Shown piece after piece: positions 32,663 through 41,048 of a stretch of 64,000 nt of DNA. Each line of letters begins with the position of its first letter. Positions within the stretch are counted from its first letter, which is position 1. The position numbers were made by a program, and so were the translations under genes. This DNA is from Xanthomonas citri pv. mangiferaeindicae (GTDB lineage: Bacteria > Pseudomonadota > Gammaproteobacteria > Xanthomonadales > Xanthomonadaceae): NCBI GenBank assembly GCA_002240395.1, contig CP016836.1, forward strand, positions 2,852,001 to 2,916,000, written 5' to 3'. The notes beneath the pieces were generated by a model. The model searched no databases and had not been told where the DNA came from. It saw nothing but the letters and a program-made list of their open reading frames with translations.

Positions 32663-33838
32663 CTACAACTGCTCGAGGAAATCGACGATCGCCTCGATCT
32701 CTTCGCGCTGCAACCCGAGTGGTCGCAGCAGCGGGTCGGGACGCGGAAACGTCGGATCGTCGCGCTGGGCCGCCGTTGGCCGCGGCGCCGGCATGCCGGC
32801 GTCGTACGCGCGCACCACGCCGAGCAGATGGGGGAACAGACCGTTGTGCATGTACGGCGCGGTCCGGGCGACGCCGCGCAGCGACGGCGTGCGGAACTTC
32901 CCCGCGTCCGCCGGATCGCCGGTGACTTCGTAGCGGCCCAGGTCCTGCCTGCGGCGGCCGTGGAAGTGCAGCCCGAGATTGTGGAACGCGTGGTCGGTCA
33001 TCTCGGGGCCGCTGTGGCAGTTCATGCAGCGCGCCTTCGTGCGGAACAGGTGCAGGCCCCACAGCTGGCGATCGTCGAGCTGGTCCGTGCGGCCGGCGAG
33101 GAACCGATCCAGCCGCCCGGTGCGCGGTGCGAGGCTGCGCTGGAAGGTCGCCAGCGATCTGGCGATCAACTGCGCATCGATGCGATCGCTGCCGTAGGCA
33201 TCCGCGAAGGCAGCGCGGTAGGCCGGATCGCGCCGCACGCGCCGGATGGCCGGGGCCAGCGACCGGTTTGCCATCTCGCGCCCGTCGACCAGCGGGTGCA
33301 GCGCCTGATCTTCGAGCGAGGCCGCCCGGCCGTCCCAGAACAGCGTGCGCATCCAGGCGCTGGTCGCCACCGAGATGGCATTGCGGCGCCCGGTCTGGCG
33401 GTCGTGCCCGAACGACACACTGCGCCCGTCGGCCCAGCCCAACTGGGGGTCATGGCAGTTCGCGCAGGCGATCTGGCCCGAGCGCGACAGCCGCGGGTCC
33501 TCGAACAGACGCTTGCCGAGCGCGATGCGCTCGGGCGTGGGCGGGTTGTCGGCCGGCATCGGGGGCGTGCGTGGCAGGGGTGCAAGTTCTTGCCAGATCA
33601 CGCCCGGATCGACGTGCGGCGCCGGCCAGCGTTCGCGCGGTTGCGTATAGACACGGCGCAGGCAGGCGAAGTCGACAGGCGGCCCGCCCGTCCGCTGCTG
33701 GTCGGTGCAGATGCTAGGGGCGCTTGACGCCGGCGATGGCACCGTCGGCGACGCCGCGTCCGCCCACGTCGCAAAGACCAGGAAACAAAGCAATGCCGGC
33801 AGCGCGCGATGACGATGCGGGCGGGCGCACGGTCGCAT
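32663..33838 (-). CDS. Di-haem cytochrome c peroxidase (CCP/MauG family)
   Basis: A 391-residue exported protein with a signal peptide (about 1-30, ending WADA). It has two covalent haem motifs: CANCH in the N-terminal domain and CMNCH in the C-terminal domain. FWDGRAASLEDQALHP is the CCP family signature, and HNGLFPHLLGVV supplies C-terminal-domain content. ATG 33838 is used because upstream starts would overlap the TonB receptor gene. It directly follows that receptor (nine-base gap) and is probably co-transcribed. It could reduce peroxide or oxidise a periplasmic partner; the substrate is unknown. Confidence 0.9.
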   Translation of the reverse strand: MRPCARPHRHRALPALLCFLVFATWADAASPTVPSPASSAPSICTDQQRTGGPPVDFACLRRVYTQPRERWPAPHVDPGVIWQELAPLPRTPPMPADNPPTPERIALGKRLFEDPRLSRSGQIACANCHDPQLGWADGRSVSFGHDRQTGRRNAISVATSAWMRTLFWDGRAASLEDQALHPLVDGREMANRSLAPAIRRVRRDPAYRAAFADAYGSDRIDAQLIARSLATFQRSLAPRTGRLDRFLAGRTDQLDDRQLWGLHLFRTKARCMNCHSGPEMTDHAFHNLGLHFHGRRRQDLGRYEVTGDPADAGKFRTPSLRGVARTAPYMHNGLFPHLLGVVRAYDAGMPAPRPTAAQRDDPTFPRPDPLLRPLGLQREEIEAIVDFLEQL

Positions 33839-33846
33839 GGTCAGGT

Positions 33847-36459
33847 TCAGAACCGGTACCCGGCTTCGAGCCAATAGGTGCGTCCCGGTTCGTACAGGGT
33901 ACTGATCGCGGTGGTCACACTGGTCATGCGATTACGCTGATTGAAGACGTTCTGTGCGTCCACCCGGATATAGGCTTCCTGCCCGCCTCGCAGGGGCTGG
34001 GTGTACTCGAGCGTCGAGTCCAAGGTCCAGGTGCTCGGGTTGTGTCGTTCCTCGATGACGTCGACCGAGACTGTCTGCCCGTTCTCCTCCAGCATGTCCT
34101 CGCCCACGGTGACGAAGTTCAGGTAGCCGGCGCGATAACGCAGGAAGTTGCTCCACGACAGACGCAGTGCCTCGAAGCGGGTCTGTGTGGACAGACGTGC
34201 GGTCCACGGCCGGTTGAAGCCGTCCTGGGGCAATTCATACGCACGCATCAGCGTGCCGTTGTAGCGGACCCAGCGGTTATAGGTCCCGTCTTTGAAGCTT
34301 TCGTCGTAGTTGGCGTAGTTGCGGCGAATATCGGTATGGTCGGCGGCCAGGCGCGCCGTGGTGTGCGTGTCGCGCCAGTGCCAGGTCGGCATCTCGACCG
34401 CCAGCGTGACGGTTTCGCTGTCGCTGCGGCCGGTGTTGACGTAGCGGTAGACATTGGACGAGAAGAAGCCGGTGTCGTCGTCTGACGCGACGCGCTCGCG
34501 CATGATCTCGTCCCGCCCCTGGCGCCTGACGTACTTGAGGTCGGCGACATAACCTCGCAAGCGTTGGCGGACACCGAGATTGACCTCGTCGCTGTAGGGC
34601 ACGTGGAGCGTCTCGAAGCGATTGTTCGCAGTGAAGGCGCGCTTTTCCCGCCAGCCATCGGCAACCGTCGTGCGCGCGTACTCGGTCTGCAGGTTTTCGC
34701 GTCCTTCACGCAGCTTCATGCCGAACAGGCTGCGGCCGTAGTAGCGATTGACGCCACTTGTGACCAGGGTGTCTCCGCTGCCGAACACATCCCAGCTTGC
34801 CGCCAGGCGCGGCGCCAAGGTGTTGCGGTCCATGAGGTCGTCCATGTCGAAGCGCAGGCCTGGCCGCAGGCTCACGCGGCCGAGTTGGATATCGTCCTGC
34901 ACATAGGCGCTGAACTCGCGTACCCGCACATCGAAGCGACCGGCCCGATAGAGGTTGTGCGTACTCTGGAACTGGCCCTGGCCGGCAATCACGCTCTTTG
35001 TTTGCGTACGATGGACCGGTGCCAGTGAGCACGACACGGTGTCTTCTGTGCCGTCCGGACCGGTGCAGGAGGTCGTGGGCCTCGGACTGATGTAGCTGTG
35101 ATGATCGTTGAGGCGGTGATACTGCGCATGGCGGTCGCGAAGGTCGACACCGGCCTGTAGGCGGTGTTCGGTTCGCCCCCACCGGAGGGGCGCGCGTTGT
35201 GCGCCGAACGACGCGGTGATGTTGCGCGTACTCTGATCGATATTGCCCCAGTTGCCCTCAATGGCGTTTGTCTTCCCTTCAGGGCTCCAGTTCTTGTCTT
35301 CCGAACGCGCCCAGGTCTTCCAGTAATCGATTGCCGCATCGACGCGACGCGAACTGTCGATGTCGCTGTAGCCGATGCGGCCATCGAAGGTCCAGGTATC
35401 GCCACGCCACGACCCAGTGAGATTGGCGACCGGCCCGCCCTGCTCGAGTTCGAACCAGGAGTCCTTCGCGTTCTTGGTGAAGTAGAGGTCGTTGGTCGGG
35501 GCATAGGTGATGCCTGCGCCGATCTCCAGCCGATCGGTCGGTGCGTAATCGGCGCGCAGGCTCACACTGGTATTTTCTCGCCGCTGTTCCTTGACGTTGG
35601 CATCGCTCGGGCTCATCTCGCCGTTGCTGTAGGCGCGCAGGGGAATATCCGAACGCGTACGGCTGACGGTGCCGATCAGGCCGATGCCCCGTGTCGTACG
35701 CCCTTCGAGCATCGCGCCCAGCTTGTACTTGTCGTAGACCGGTTGGTTGGTCCACGTGTCCGATTCGGCGAAGGCCTGCTCGTTGCCCTCCGCGACGATA
35801 AGCTCGTTCCACACCGAGCGCGACATACGGAACCAGGTCTTGCCGCCGAACGCTGAGTTGGCACGCCGCGTTTTGGCGTCGACCACGCCGCCGGTGAAGC
35901 CGCCGAAGGCGGCCGGAACGTTGCTGTCGTAGACCGTCAGGCGTTCGAGCAGATCGGTGTCCAACGCGATGCCCTGGGCCGGGCTGGGCACACTGTCAAC
36001 GAGGTGAGGGTTCGATGGGGAGTCGCCACCCGGGTCGAGGTCGTTGTTGAACGAGACGCCGTCGACCAGCAGCAGGTTCTGGTGGAACAGACCGCCATGG
36101 ATGCTGATGTCGGCCGGCCGGATCTCGCCCATCTGTCGCGACGACCCAATGCGCGCATCGTCGAACTGCACGGCCGGGTTGATCCGCAGCAGTGTGCCGA
36201 TGTCGCTATTCCCTTTGGGCTGTTGCTGGATATCGCCCTCGTCCAGCGTCATGCCTTCCTGATAGCGGAGCATCCGCTGGCCGGGCACGCGCAGCGGACC
36301 AAAGCGCAGCGAGGTCGCGGATGGCACGTCTTCGCCTGTCGCGATCTGCGCGGAGGCACGGTGCTCGGACGGCACGGGAGCGGGAGCGGTGGATTGTCCG
36401 GCAGCATGGGCGGACATGGCGAGCAGGCCGATCGAAACGGCCAGGGCGAGGCGGTGCAT
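33847..36459 (-). CDS. TonB-dependent outer-membrane receptor (paired with di-haem peroxidase)
   Basis: An 870-residue TonB-dependent transporter. Signal peptide is about 1-20 (ending SAHAAG). The plug domain (about 65-200) includes IHGGLFHQNLLLVDGVSFNN and GFTGGVVDAKTRR, and the long barrel ends with an aromatic terminal strand, WLEAGYRF. No STN domain is visible. Unlike the two receptors at 41-49 kb it lacks the LDxVxVTGS opening. It is transcribed with a di-haem peroxidase, which suggests uptake of a redox-active or metal-containing ligand. The specific ligand cannot be read from sequence. Confidence 0.9.
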   Translation of the reverse strand: MHRLALAVSIGLLAMSAHAAGQSTAPAPVPSEHRASAQIATGEDVPSATSLRFGPLRVPGQRMLRYQEGMTLDEGDIQQQPKGNSDIGTLLRINPAVQFDDARIGSSRQMGEIRPADISIHGGLFHQNLLLVDGVSFNNDLDPGGDSPSNPHLVDSVPSPAQGIALDTDLLERLTVYDSNVPAAFGGFTGGVVDAKTRRANSAFGGKTWFRMSRSVWNELIVAEGNEQAFAESDTWTNQPVYDKYKLGAMLEGRTTRGIGLIGTVSRTRSDIPLRAYSNGEMSPSDANVKEQRRENTSVSLRADYAPTDRLEIGAGITYAPTNDLYFTKNAKDSWFELEQGGPVANLTGSWRGDTWTFDGRIGYSDIDSSRRVDAAIDYWKTWARSEDKNWSPEGKTNAIEGNWGNIDQSTRNITASFGAQRAPLRWGRTEHRLQAGVDLRDRHAQYHRLNDHHSYISPRPTTSCTGPDGTEDTVSCSLAPVHRTQTKSVIAGQGQFQSTHNLYRAGRFDVRVREFSAYVQDDIQLGRVSLRPGLRFDMDDLMDRNTLAPRLAASWDVFGSGDTLVTSGVNRYYGRSLFGMKLREGRENLQTEYARTTVADGWREKRAFTANNRFETLHVPYSDEVNLGVRQRLRGYVADLKYVRRQGRDEIMRERVASDDDTGFFSSNVYRYVNTGRSDSETVTLAVEMPTWHWRDTHTTARLAADHTDIRRNYANYDESFKDGTYNRWVRYNGTLMRAYELPQDGFNRPWTARLSTQTRFEALRLSWSNFLRYRAGYLNFVTVGEDMLEENGQTVSVDVIEERHNPSTWTLDSTLEYTQPLRGGQEAYIRVDAQNVFNQRNRMTSVTTAISTLYEPGRTYWLEAGYRF

Positions 36460-36642
36460 GCAAGGTTCCTGTCAGCGAAGAGACGGGCGGGGATGCCCAT
36501 GTGCTGGCGAGGAAACCTGGAACGGCCCTGATGCTGGCGGCGCGGCATGATCGCGCGATGGAGGCGACGGGTCAATTCCCTGAATGCGCGACGCGCGCGT
36601 GCGAATGCGGTAAAACGGGCCTTTGAACAGGCACGCAGGACG

Positions 36643-37143
36643 ATGAGCGCAACTCCCGATGACGCGACCTTGCAGGCGATGGCCGCCCGGCTGGGCAGCC
36701 TGCTGCGCGACCGCCACCATCGCCTGGTGACCGCCGAAAGCTGCACCGGCGGCTGGATTGCCAAAGCGATGACCGACATCGCCGGCTGCTCGGACTGGTT
36801 CGATTGCGGCTTGGCGGCGTACAGCTACGAAGCCAAGCAGGCGCTGCTGGGCGTCAGCCTGCAGACGCTGGAGACGCACGGCGCGGTCAGCCGGGAGACT
36901 GCGATCGAGATGGTCTCCGGCGCGCTGGTCAATTCCGGGGCCAGTATCGCGGTCGCGGTGACCGGCATCGCCGGGCCCGGCGGCGGCAGCGACGACAAGC
37001 CGGTCGGCACGGTGTGGATCGCGTGGAAGCGGCGCGGCGACTATGCGCGCGCGCAGGTTCATCATTTCGACGGCGACCGCGAGGCGGTGCGGCGGCAGAC
37101 GGTCGCAGCGGCGCTGCGCGGGCTTGAGGCAACGCTCGACTGA
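36643..37143 (+). CDS. pncC: Nicotinamide-nucleotide amidohydrolase (CinA C-terminal domain)
   Basis: A 166-residue stand-alone PncC that deamidates NMN to nicotinate mononucleotide in the pyridine nucleotide cycle. Diagnostic stretches are LVTAESCTGGWIAKAMTDIAG, YSYEAKQALLGV, GAVSRETAIEMVSGAL and AVAVTGIAGPGGGSDDKPVGTVW. ATG 36643 follows CACGCAGGACG; the open frame starts upstream without family content. The stop overlaps the next ATG (TGATG at 37141-37145). Confidence 0.95.
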   Translation: MSATPDDATLQAMAARLGSLLRDRHHRLVTAESCTGGWIAKAMTDIAGCSDWFDCGLAAYSYEAKQALLGVSLQTLETHGAVSRETAIEMVSGALVNSGASIAVAVTGIAGPGGGSDDKPVGTVWIAWKRRGDYARAQVHHFDGDREAVRRQTVAAALRGLEATLD

Positions 37144-38822
37144 TGTGGGAGACGCTCGCCACCGTCCGCGATCTGGGCCGCATCCAGGAGATCGCATCGG
37201 TCCTGGCGCGTTACGGCTTCGGCGACATCGTGCAGCGCATCGGCATGGCCGGGGCGCTCGAACGTGCTGGTCGCTTGCTGCATCTCCACGCGGCCGACAC
37301 CGCGCGCATGACCCAACCCGAACGGGTCCGCCATGCGCTGCAGGACCTGGGCCCGACGTTCGTCAAGCTCGGGCAGATCCTCGCCACGCGCGTCGATCTG
37401 CTGCCTCCGGACTGGATCGAAGAACTGGGCCGGCTGCAGAGTCGGGTGCCGCCGGTGCCGTACGCGGCGATCCACGCCCAGTTGGTCGAAGACCTCGGCG
37501 AGGCACCGGACACTGCGTTCGCAAGGTTCGAGCCCGAGCCGATCGCCGCCGCCTCGCTCGCGCAGGCGCATCTGGCGTGGTTGCACGACGGCACGCCGGT
37601 CGTGCTGAAGGTGCGGCGCCCCGGAATCCGCGAGATCGTCGAAGCCGACCTGCGCCTGCTCGCGCGCTTGGCCGAGATCGTTGAGTCACAGGCGCCGGAC
37701 CTGCGCCGCTACCGGCCGGTGGAGGTCGTGCGGCAGTTCGATGCGTCGCTGCGGCGCGAGCTCGACTTCGCGGCCGAGTGCCGCAACGCCGAGCGCATCG
37801 CAGCGAACTTTGCCGACGATCCTGCCGTGCTTGTGCCCCGTGTGCACTGGCAATGGACCTGCGAGCGGCTCAATGTGCAGGACCGGGTGGTCGGCATTCC
37901 CGGTGGCGACCTGGCCGGCCTCGAGGCCGCAGGCCTCGACCGCCACGCGCTTGCGCTTGCGGGCAGTGCCATCGTCATGAAGATGGTGTTCGAGGACGGC
38001 CTGTTCCATGCCGACCCGCATCCGGGCAACCTGTTCTTCCTGCCCGATGGTCGCATTGCATTGATCGATTTCGGCATGGTCGGCCGCGTGCCGCCGGAGC
38101 TGCGTTACCAGGTCGCGCGGTTGCTCCACGGGCTGGTCTCCCAGCAACCGCAGAGCGTGTGCGACGTGCTGCTGGACTGGACGACGAGCGATGTCGAGGT
38201 CGATGAGGGGCGGCTGCAGAACGAGATCGACGGCTTCGTCGATCAGTATCGCGGTCTGCCGCTGCGCGACCTGAGGATGGGCGCGATGCTTGCCGACATC
38301 ACCGGACTGCTGCGCCGGCACGGTCTGATGCTGCCGCCGGACCTCGCGCTGCTGATCAAGGCCTTCCTCACGCTGGAGGGGCTGGGCCGCCAGCTCGATC
38401 CCGGGTTCGACATGACCAGTACCGCGCAGCCGTGGCTGGAGCGGGTGATGCTGCAGCGCTACTCGCCACGCGCGCTGGCGCGGCGCGGGCAACGCACGCT
38501 GTCGAGCACGATCGATCTTCTGGCCGATCTGCCGCGCGATCTGCGCCGCCTGCTGCAGACCGCGCGCCGTGGCCGCCTGCGCGCACAGATCGAGGTGACC
38601 TCGCTCAAGTCGTTCGGCGACCAGGTCAACGCCGCCGCCAATCGGCTCACGGTCGGCGTCGTCACCGCCGCGCTGATCATCGGCTCGTCGATCGTCATGA
38701 ACAGTGTCAGCGGCGGCGCAACGCACCGCTGGCTGATGGCGCTGGGCGTGCTCGGTTTCGTCGGCGCGGGCCTGAGCGGTGTGTGGATCCTGCTGTCGAT
38801 CTGGCGCAGCGGTCGCAAGTAA
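37143..38822 (+). CDS. AarF/UbiB (ABC1/ADCK) family atypical kinase
   Basis: A 559-residue membrane-associated protein of the UbiB family. It shows the KxGQ motif (GPTFVKLGQILATR), an alanine-rich loop (AAASLAQAH) in place of the glycine loop, LKVRRPGI, HADPHPGNLFF and IDFGMVGR. Two hydrophobic segments lie at the C-terminus (about 505-555). The start overlaps the pncC stop. UbiB supports ubiquinone synthesis, but many bacteria carry several paralogues; with no ubiE/ubiJ neighbours here, I leave the symbol empty. Confidence 0.88.
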   Translation: MWETLATVRDLGRIQEIASVLARYGFGDIVQRIGMAGALERAGRLLHLHAADTARMTQPERVRHALQDLGPTFVKLGQILATRVDLLPPDWIEELGRLQSRVPPVPYAAIHAQLVEDLGEAPDTAFARFEPEPIAAASLAQAHLAWLHDGTPVVLKVRRPGIREIVEADLRLLARLAEIVESQAPDLRRYRPVEVVRQFDASLRRELDFAAECRNAERIAANFADDPAVLVPRVHWQWTCERLNVQDRVVGIPGGDLAGLEAAGLDRHALALAGSAIVMKMVFEDGLFHADPHPGNLFFLPDGRIALIDFGMVGRVPPELRYQVARLLHGLVSQQPQSVCDVLLDWTTSDVEVDEGRLQNEIDGFVDQYRGLPLRDLRMGAMLADITGLLRRHGLMLPPDLALLIKAFLTLEGLGRQLDPGFDMTSTAQPWLERVMLQRYSPRALARRGQRTLSSTIDLLADLPRDLRRLLQTARRGRLRAQIEVTSLKSFGDQVNAAANRLTVGVVTAALIIGSSIVMNSVSGGATHRWLMALGVLGFVGAGLSGVWILLSIWRSGRK

Positions 38823-38839
38823 CAACGTGCATGTTGCCT

Positions 38840-38863
38840 GGGCGGCGCTGCTGCACGCCGCCC
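38840..38863. terminator. Hairpin between convergent AarF-like gene and metG
   Basis: GGGCGGCG (38840-38847) pairs with CGCCGCCC (38856-38863) across an eight-base loop. It lies between the two stop codons. No U-tract follows. Confidence 0.45.
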
Positions 38864-38873
38864 GATCATGCGA

Positions 38874-40934
38874 TCAGCGCACCGGCATGCCCGGTTGCGC
38901 GCCGTCATCGGCCGCCAGCAGCGCGAGTGCGCCGCCATCGAACCCGGCCGACAGGATCATGCCTTCGCTCAGGCCGAAACGCATCTTGCGCGGCGCGAGA
39001 TTGGCGATGAACACCACGTTGCGGCCGACCAGCGCTTCGGGCGCGCCGTAGCTGGCACGGATCCCGGAGAAGATCTGGCGCTTGCCCAGTTCGCCCGCGT
39101 CGAGTTCGAAGCGCAGCAGCTTGTCCGAGCCCTCGACGGCCTCGCAGACCAGGACCTTGCCGATCCGCAGATCGAGCTTGGCGAAATCGTCGATCCCGAC
39201 ATAGGCGGTGTCGGTGGCCGCGGGTGCGGACGTTGCCGGCGCCTTCGCCTCGCTCTTCTGCGGGGCGGCGGGGGCAGCGGCGGCGAGCGTGTCCTTGGAG
39301 GCTTCGGTCATGGCGGTGAGCAGGGTCGGGTCGATACGGGTGAACAGCGGCACATAGGCCTGGATCGTCCGGCCGGTCAGCGGCTGGTCGAGATCGTGCC
39401 AATGAGTGGCGGGCGCTGCGAGGAACGCCGCGGCCTGTGTGCTGGTGCGCGGCAGGATCGGCTGCAGGGCGCCAGCGAGGATACGGAACAGGTTCAGGCC
39501 CTGGGTGCAGACGGCCTGCAGTTCGGCGTCGGCGCCCGCCTGTTTGGCGATCACCCAGGGCTTGCGATCGTCGATGTAGCGGTTGGCCTCATCGGCAAGC
39601 GCCATCACCTGGCGGATCGCGCTGGCCGGGTCGTTGCGCGCATAGGCCTCGCGCACGCCGGACAGCGCCGCGACGAAACGCGCGTACTGCGCCGGATCGG
39701 GCAGTGCGTCCGCCAAGCGCGCGTCGAAGCGCTTGTGGATGAAACCGGCGCAGCGGCTGGCCAGGTTGACGAACTTGCCGACCAGGTCGGCGTTGACGCG
39801 CGCGACGAAGTCCTCGAGGTTCAGATCGAGGTCGTCGACGCCGCCCGAGGACTTCGCCGCGAAGTAGTAGCGCAGCGCCTCGGGGTCCAGGCCCTGATCG
39901 AGATACGTGCGCGCCATGACGAACGTGCCGCGCGATTTGGACATCTTCGCGCCGTCGACCATCAGATAGCCGTTGACGTGCAGCCGCGTCGGGACGCGCA
40001 GATCCGCACCGTGCAGCATCGCCGGCCAGAACAGGCCGTGGAAGTTGACGATGTCCTTGCCCAGGAAATGGTGCAACTCGACATCACCGTCGGGCGACAA
40101 CCAGGCATCGAAATCGATACCTTCGCGCACGCACAGCGTCTTGAAGCTGCTTAGGTAGCCGATCGGCGCGTCGAGCCAGACGTAGAAGAACTTGCCCGGG
40201 TGGCCGGGGATCTCGAAGCCGAAGTAGGGCGCGTCGCGCGAGATGTCCCAGGCGCGCAGGCCGCCATCGCCGTCCAGCCACTCTGCGAGCTTGGCCTTGA
40301 CGCCGGGCGCCGCGACATCGCCGGCGAGCCAGTCGCGCAGCATGTCCTGGAAATGGCCGAGTTCGAAGAAGAAATGCTCGGACTCGCGCACCTCGGGCGT
40401 GGCGCCGCTGACCACCGACTTCGGGTCGATCAGGTCGCTGGGCGCGTAGGTCGCGCCGCAGTGCTCGCAGTTGTCGCCGTACTGGTCGGGTGTGCCGCAC
40501 TTCGGGCATGTGCCCTTGACGTAGCGGTCGGGCAGGAACATGCCGCGCACCGGATCGTAGAGTTGCGCAACGGCGCGACGTGCGATGTGTCCGCCGCGCT
40601 CCAGACGCGCGTAGATCGTCTCCACCATGGCGCGGTTGGCCGCCGAGTGGGTCGAGTCGTAATGGTCGAACGCGACGCCGAACGCGGCGAAATCGCGCAC
40701 ATGGCCCGCGTGGATCTCGGCGATGAAGGCTTCGGGCGTCGTTCCCGCCTTCTCGGCGGCCAGCATGATCGGCGTGCCGTGGGTGTCGTCGGCGCAGACG
40801 AAATGCGCGACATCGCCCGCCATACGCTGGGCCCGGACCCAGATGTCGGCCTGGATGTACCCGACCAGATGGCCCAGGTGCAGCGGGCCGTTGGCATAGG
40901 GCAGGGCGGCGGTGACGAGCAACTTGCGCGACAT
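38874..40934 (-). CDS. metG: Methionyl-tRNA synthetase
   Basis: A 686-residue class I synthetase that charges initiator and elongator tRNA-Met. The HIGH-like motif is PYANGPLHLGHLVGY near residue 11, and the four-cysteine zinc knuckle is CPKC...CEHC near residues 143-159. The signature KMSKS is in VDGAKMSKSRGTF. The C-terminal tRNA-binding (EMAP/Trbp111-like) domain, from about residue 580, contains LDLRIGKVLVCEAVEGSDKLL and enables dimerisation. An alanine-rich linker precedes it. A possible -10 lies just upstream. Confidence 0.97.
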   Translation of the reverse strand: MSRKLLVTAALPYANGPLHLGHLVGYIQADIWVRAQRMAGDVAHFVCADDTHGTPIMLAAEKAGTTPEAFIAEIHAGHVRDFAAFGVAFDHYDSTHSAANRAMVETIYARLERGGHIARRAVAQLYDPVRGMFLPDRYVKGTCPKCGTPDQYGDNCEHCGATYAPSDLIDPKSVVSGATPEVRESEHFFFELGHFQDMLRDWLAGDVAAPGVKAKLAEWLDGDGGLRAWDISRDAPYFGFEIPGHPGKFFYVWLDAPIGYLSSFKTLCVREGIDFDAWLSPDGDVELHHFLGKDIVNFHGLFWPAMLHGADLRVPTRLHVNGYLMVDGAKMSKSRGTFVMARTYLDQGLDPEALRYYFAAKSSGGVDDLDLNLEDFVARVNADLVGKFVNLASRCAGFIHKRFDARLADALPDPAQYARFVAALSGVREAYARNDPASAIRQVMALADEANRYIDDRKPWVIAKQAGADAELQAVCTQGLNLFRILAGALQPILPRTSTQAAAFLAAPATHWHDLDQPLTGRTIQAYVPLFTRIDPTLLTAMTEASKDTLAAAAPAAPQKSEAKAPATSAPAATDTAYVGIDDFAKLDLRIGKVLVCEAVEGSDKLLRFELDAGELGKRQIFSGIRASYGAPEALVGRNVVFIANLAPRKMRFGLSEGMILSAGFDGGALALLAADDGAQPGMPVR

Positions 40935-40963
40935 GGCGATGGCAACGGCAGGAACGGGGCCGG

Positions 40964-40969
40964 ATTATC
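40964..40969 (-). promoter_or_regulatory. Putative -10 element of metG
   Basis: On the minus strand GATAAT is followed by CCGGCCCCG, 29 bases before the metG ATG. It fits the window-wide pattern of a -10 followed by a GC-rich discriminator. No clear -35. Confidence 0.4.
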
Positions 40970-40998
40970 GCACGCCGCTCTGGTGCCCGGTTTTCGGC

Positions 40999-41031
40999 AA
41001 AAAAAGAGCCCGGCCTAAGCCGGGCTCTTTT
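40999..41031 (-). terminator. Terminator of the TonB receptor upstream of metG
   Basis: AAAAGAGCCCGGC pairs with GCCGGGCTCTTTT around a CTAA loop (13 pairs). Reading the minus strand, the hairpin runs into seven T residues, so it ends the transcript of the receptor gene 17 bases upstream and isolates metG. Confidence 0.88.
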
Positions 41032-41048
41032 GTGACACGACAAGCAGA

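Noticed and set aside
30168..32933. Very long open frame (about 920 codons) antisense to mutS
   Set aside because: It mirrors the codon bias of mutS at high GC, has no domain-like content and no ribosome-binding site. The same applies to long antisense frames opposite ispH-tRNA (3462-4958), the receptor genes (41564-43168, 45966-47288, 47307-48404), katG (28558-29691) and mltD (57359-58804).
32663..36459. Assigning the receptor-peroxidase pair to methanobactin (MbnH/MbnP) uptake
   Set aside because: There is no MbnP-like gene, no methanobactin precursor and the peroxidase reads as a general CCP-family protein.
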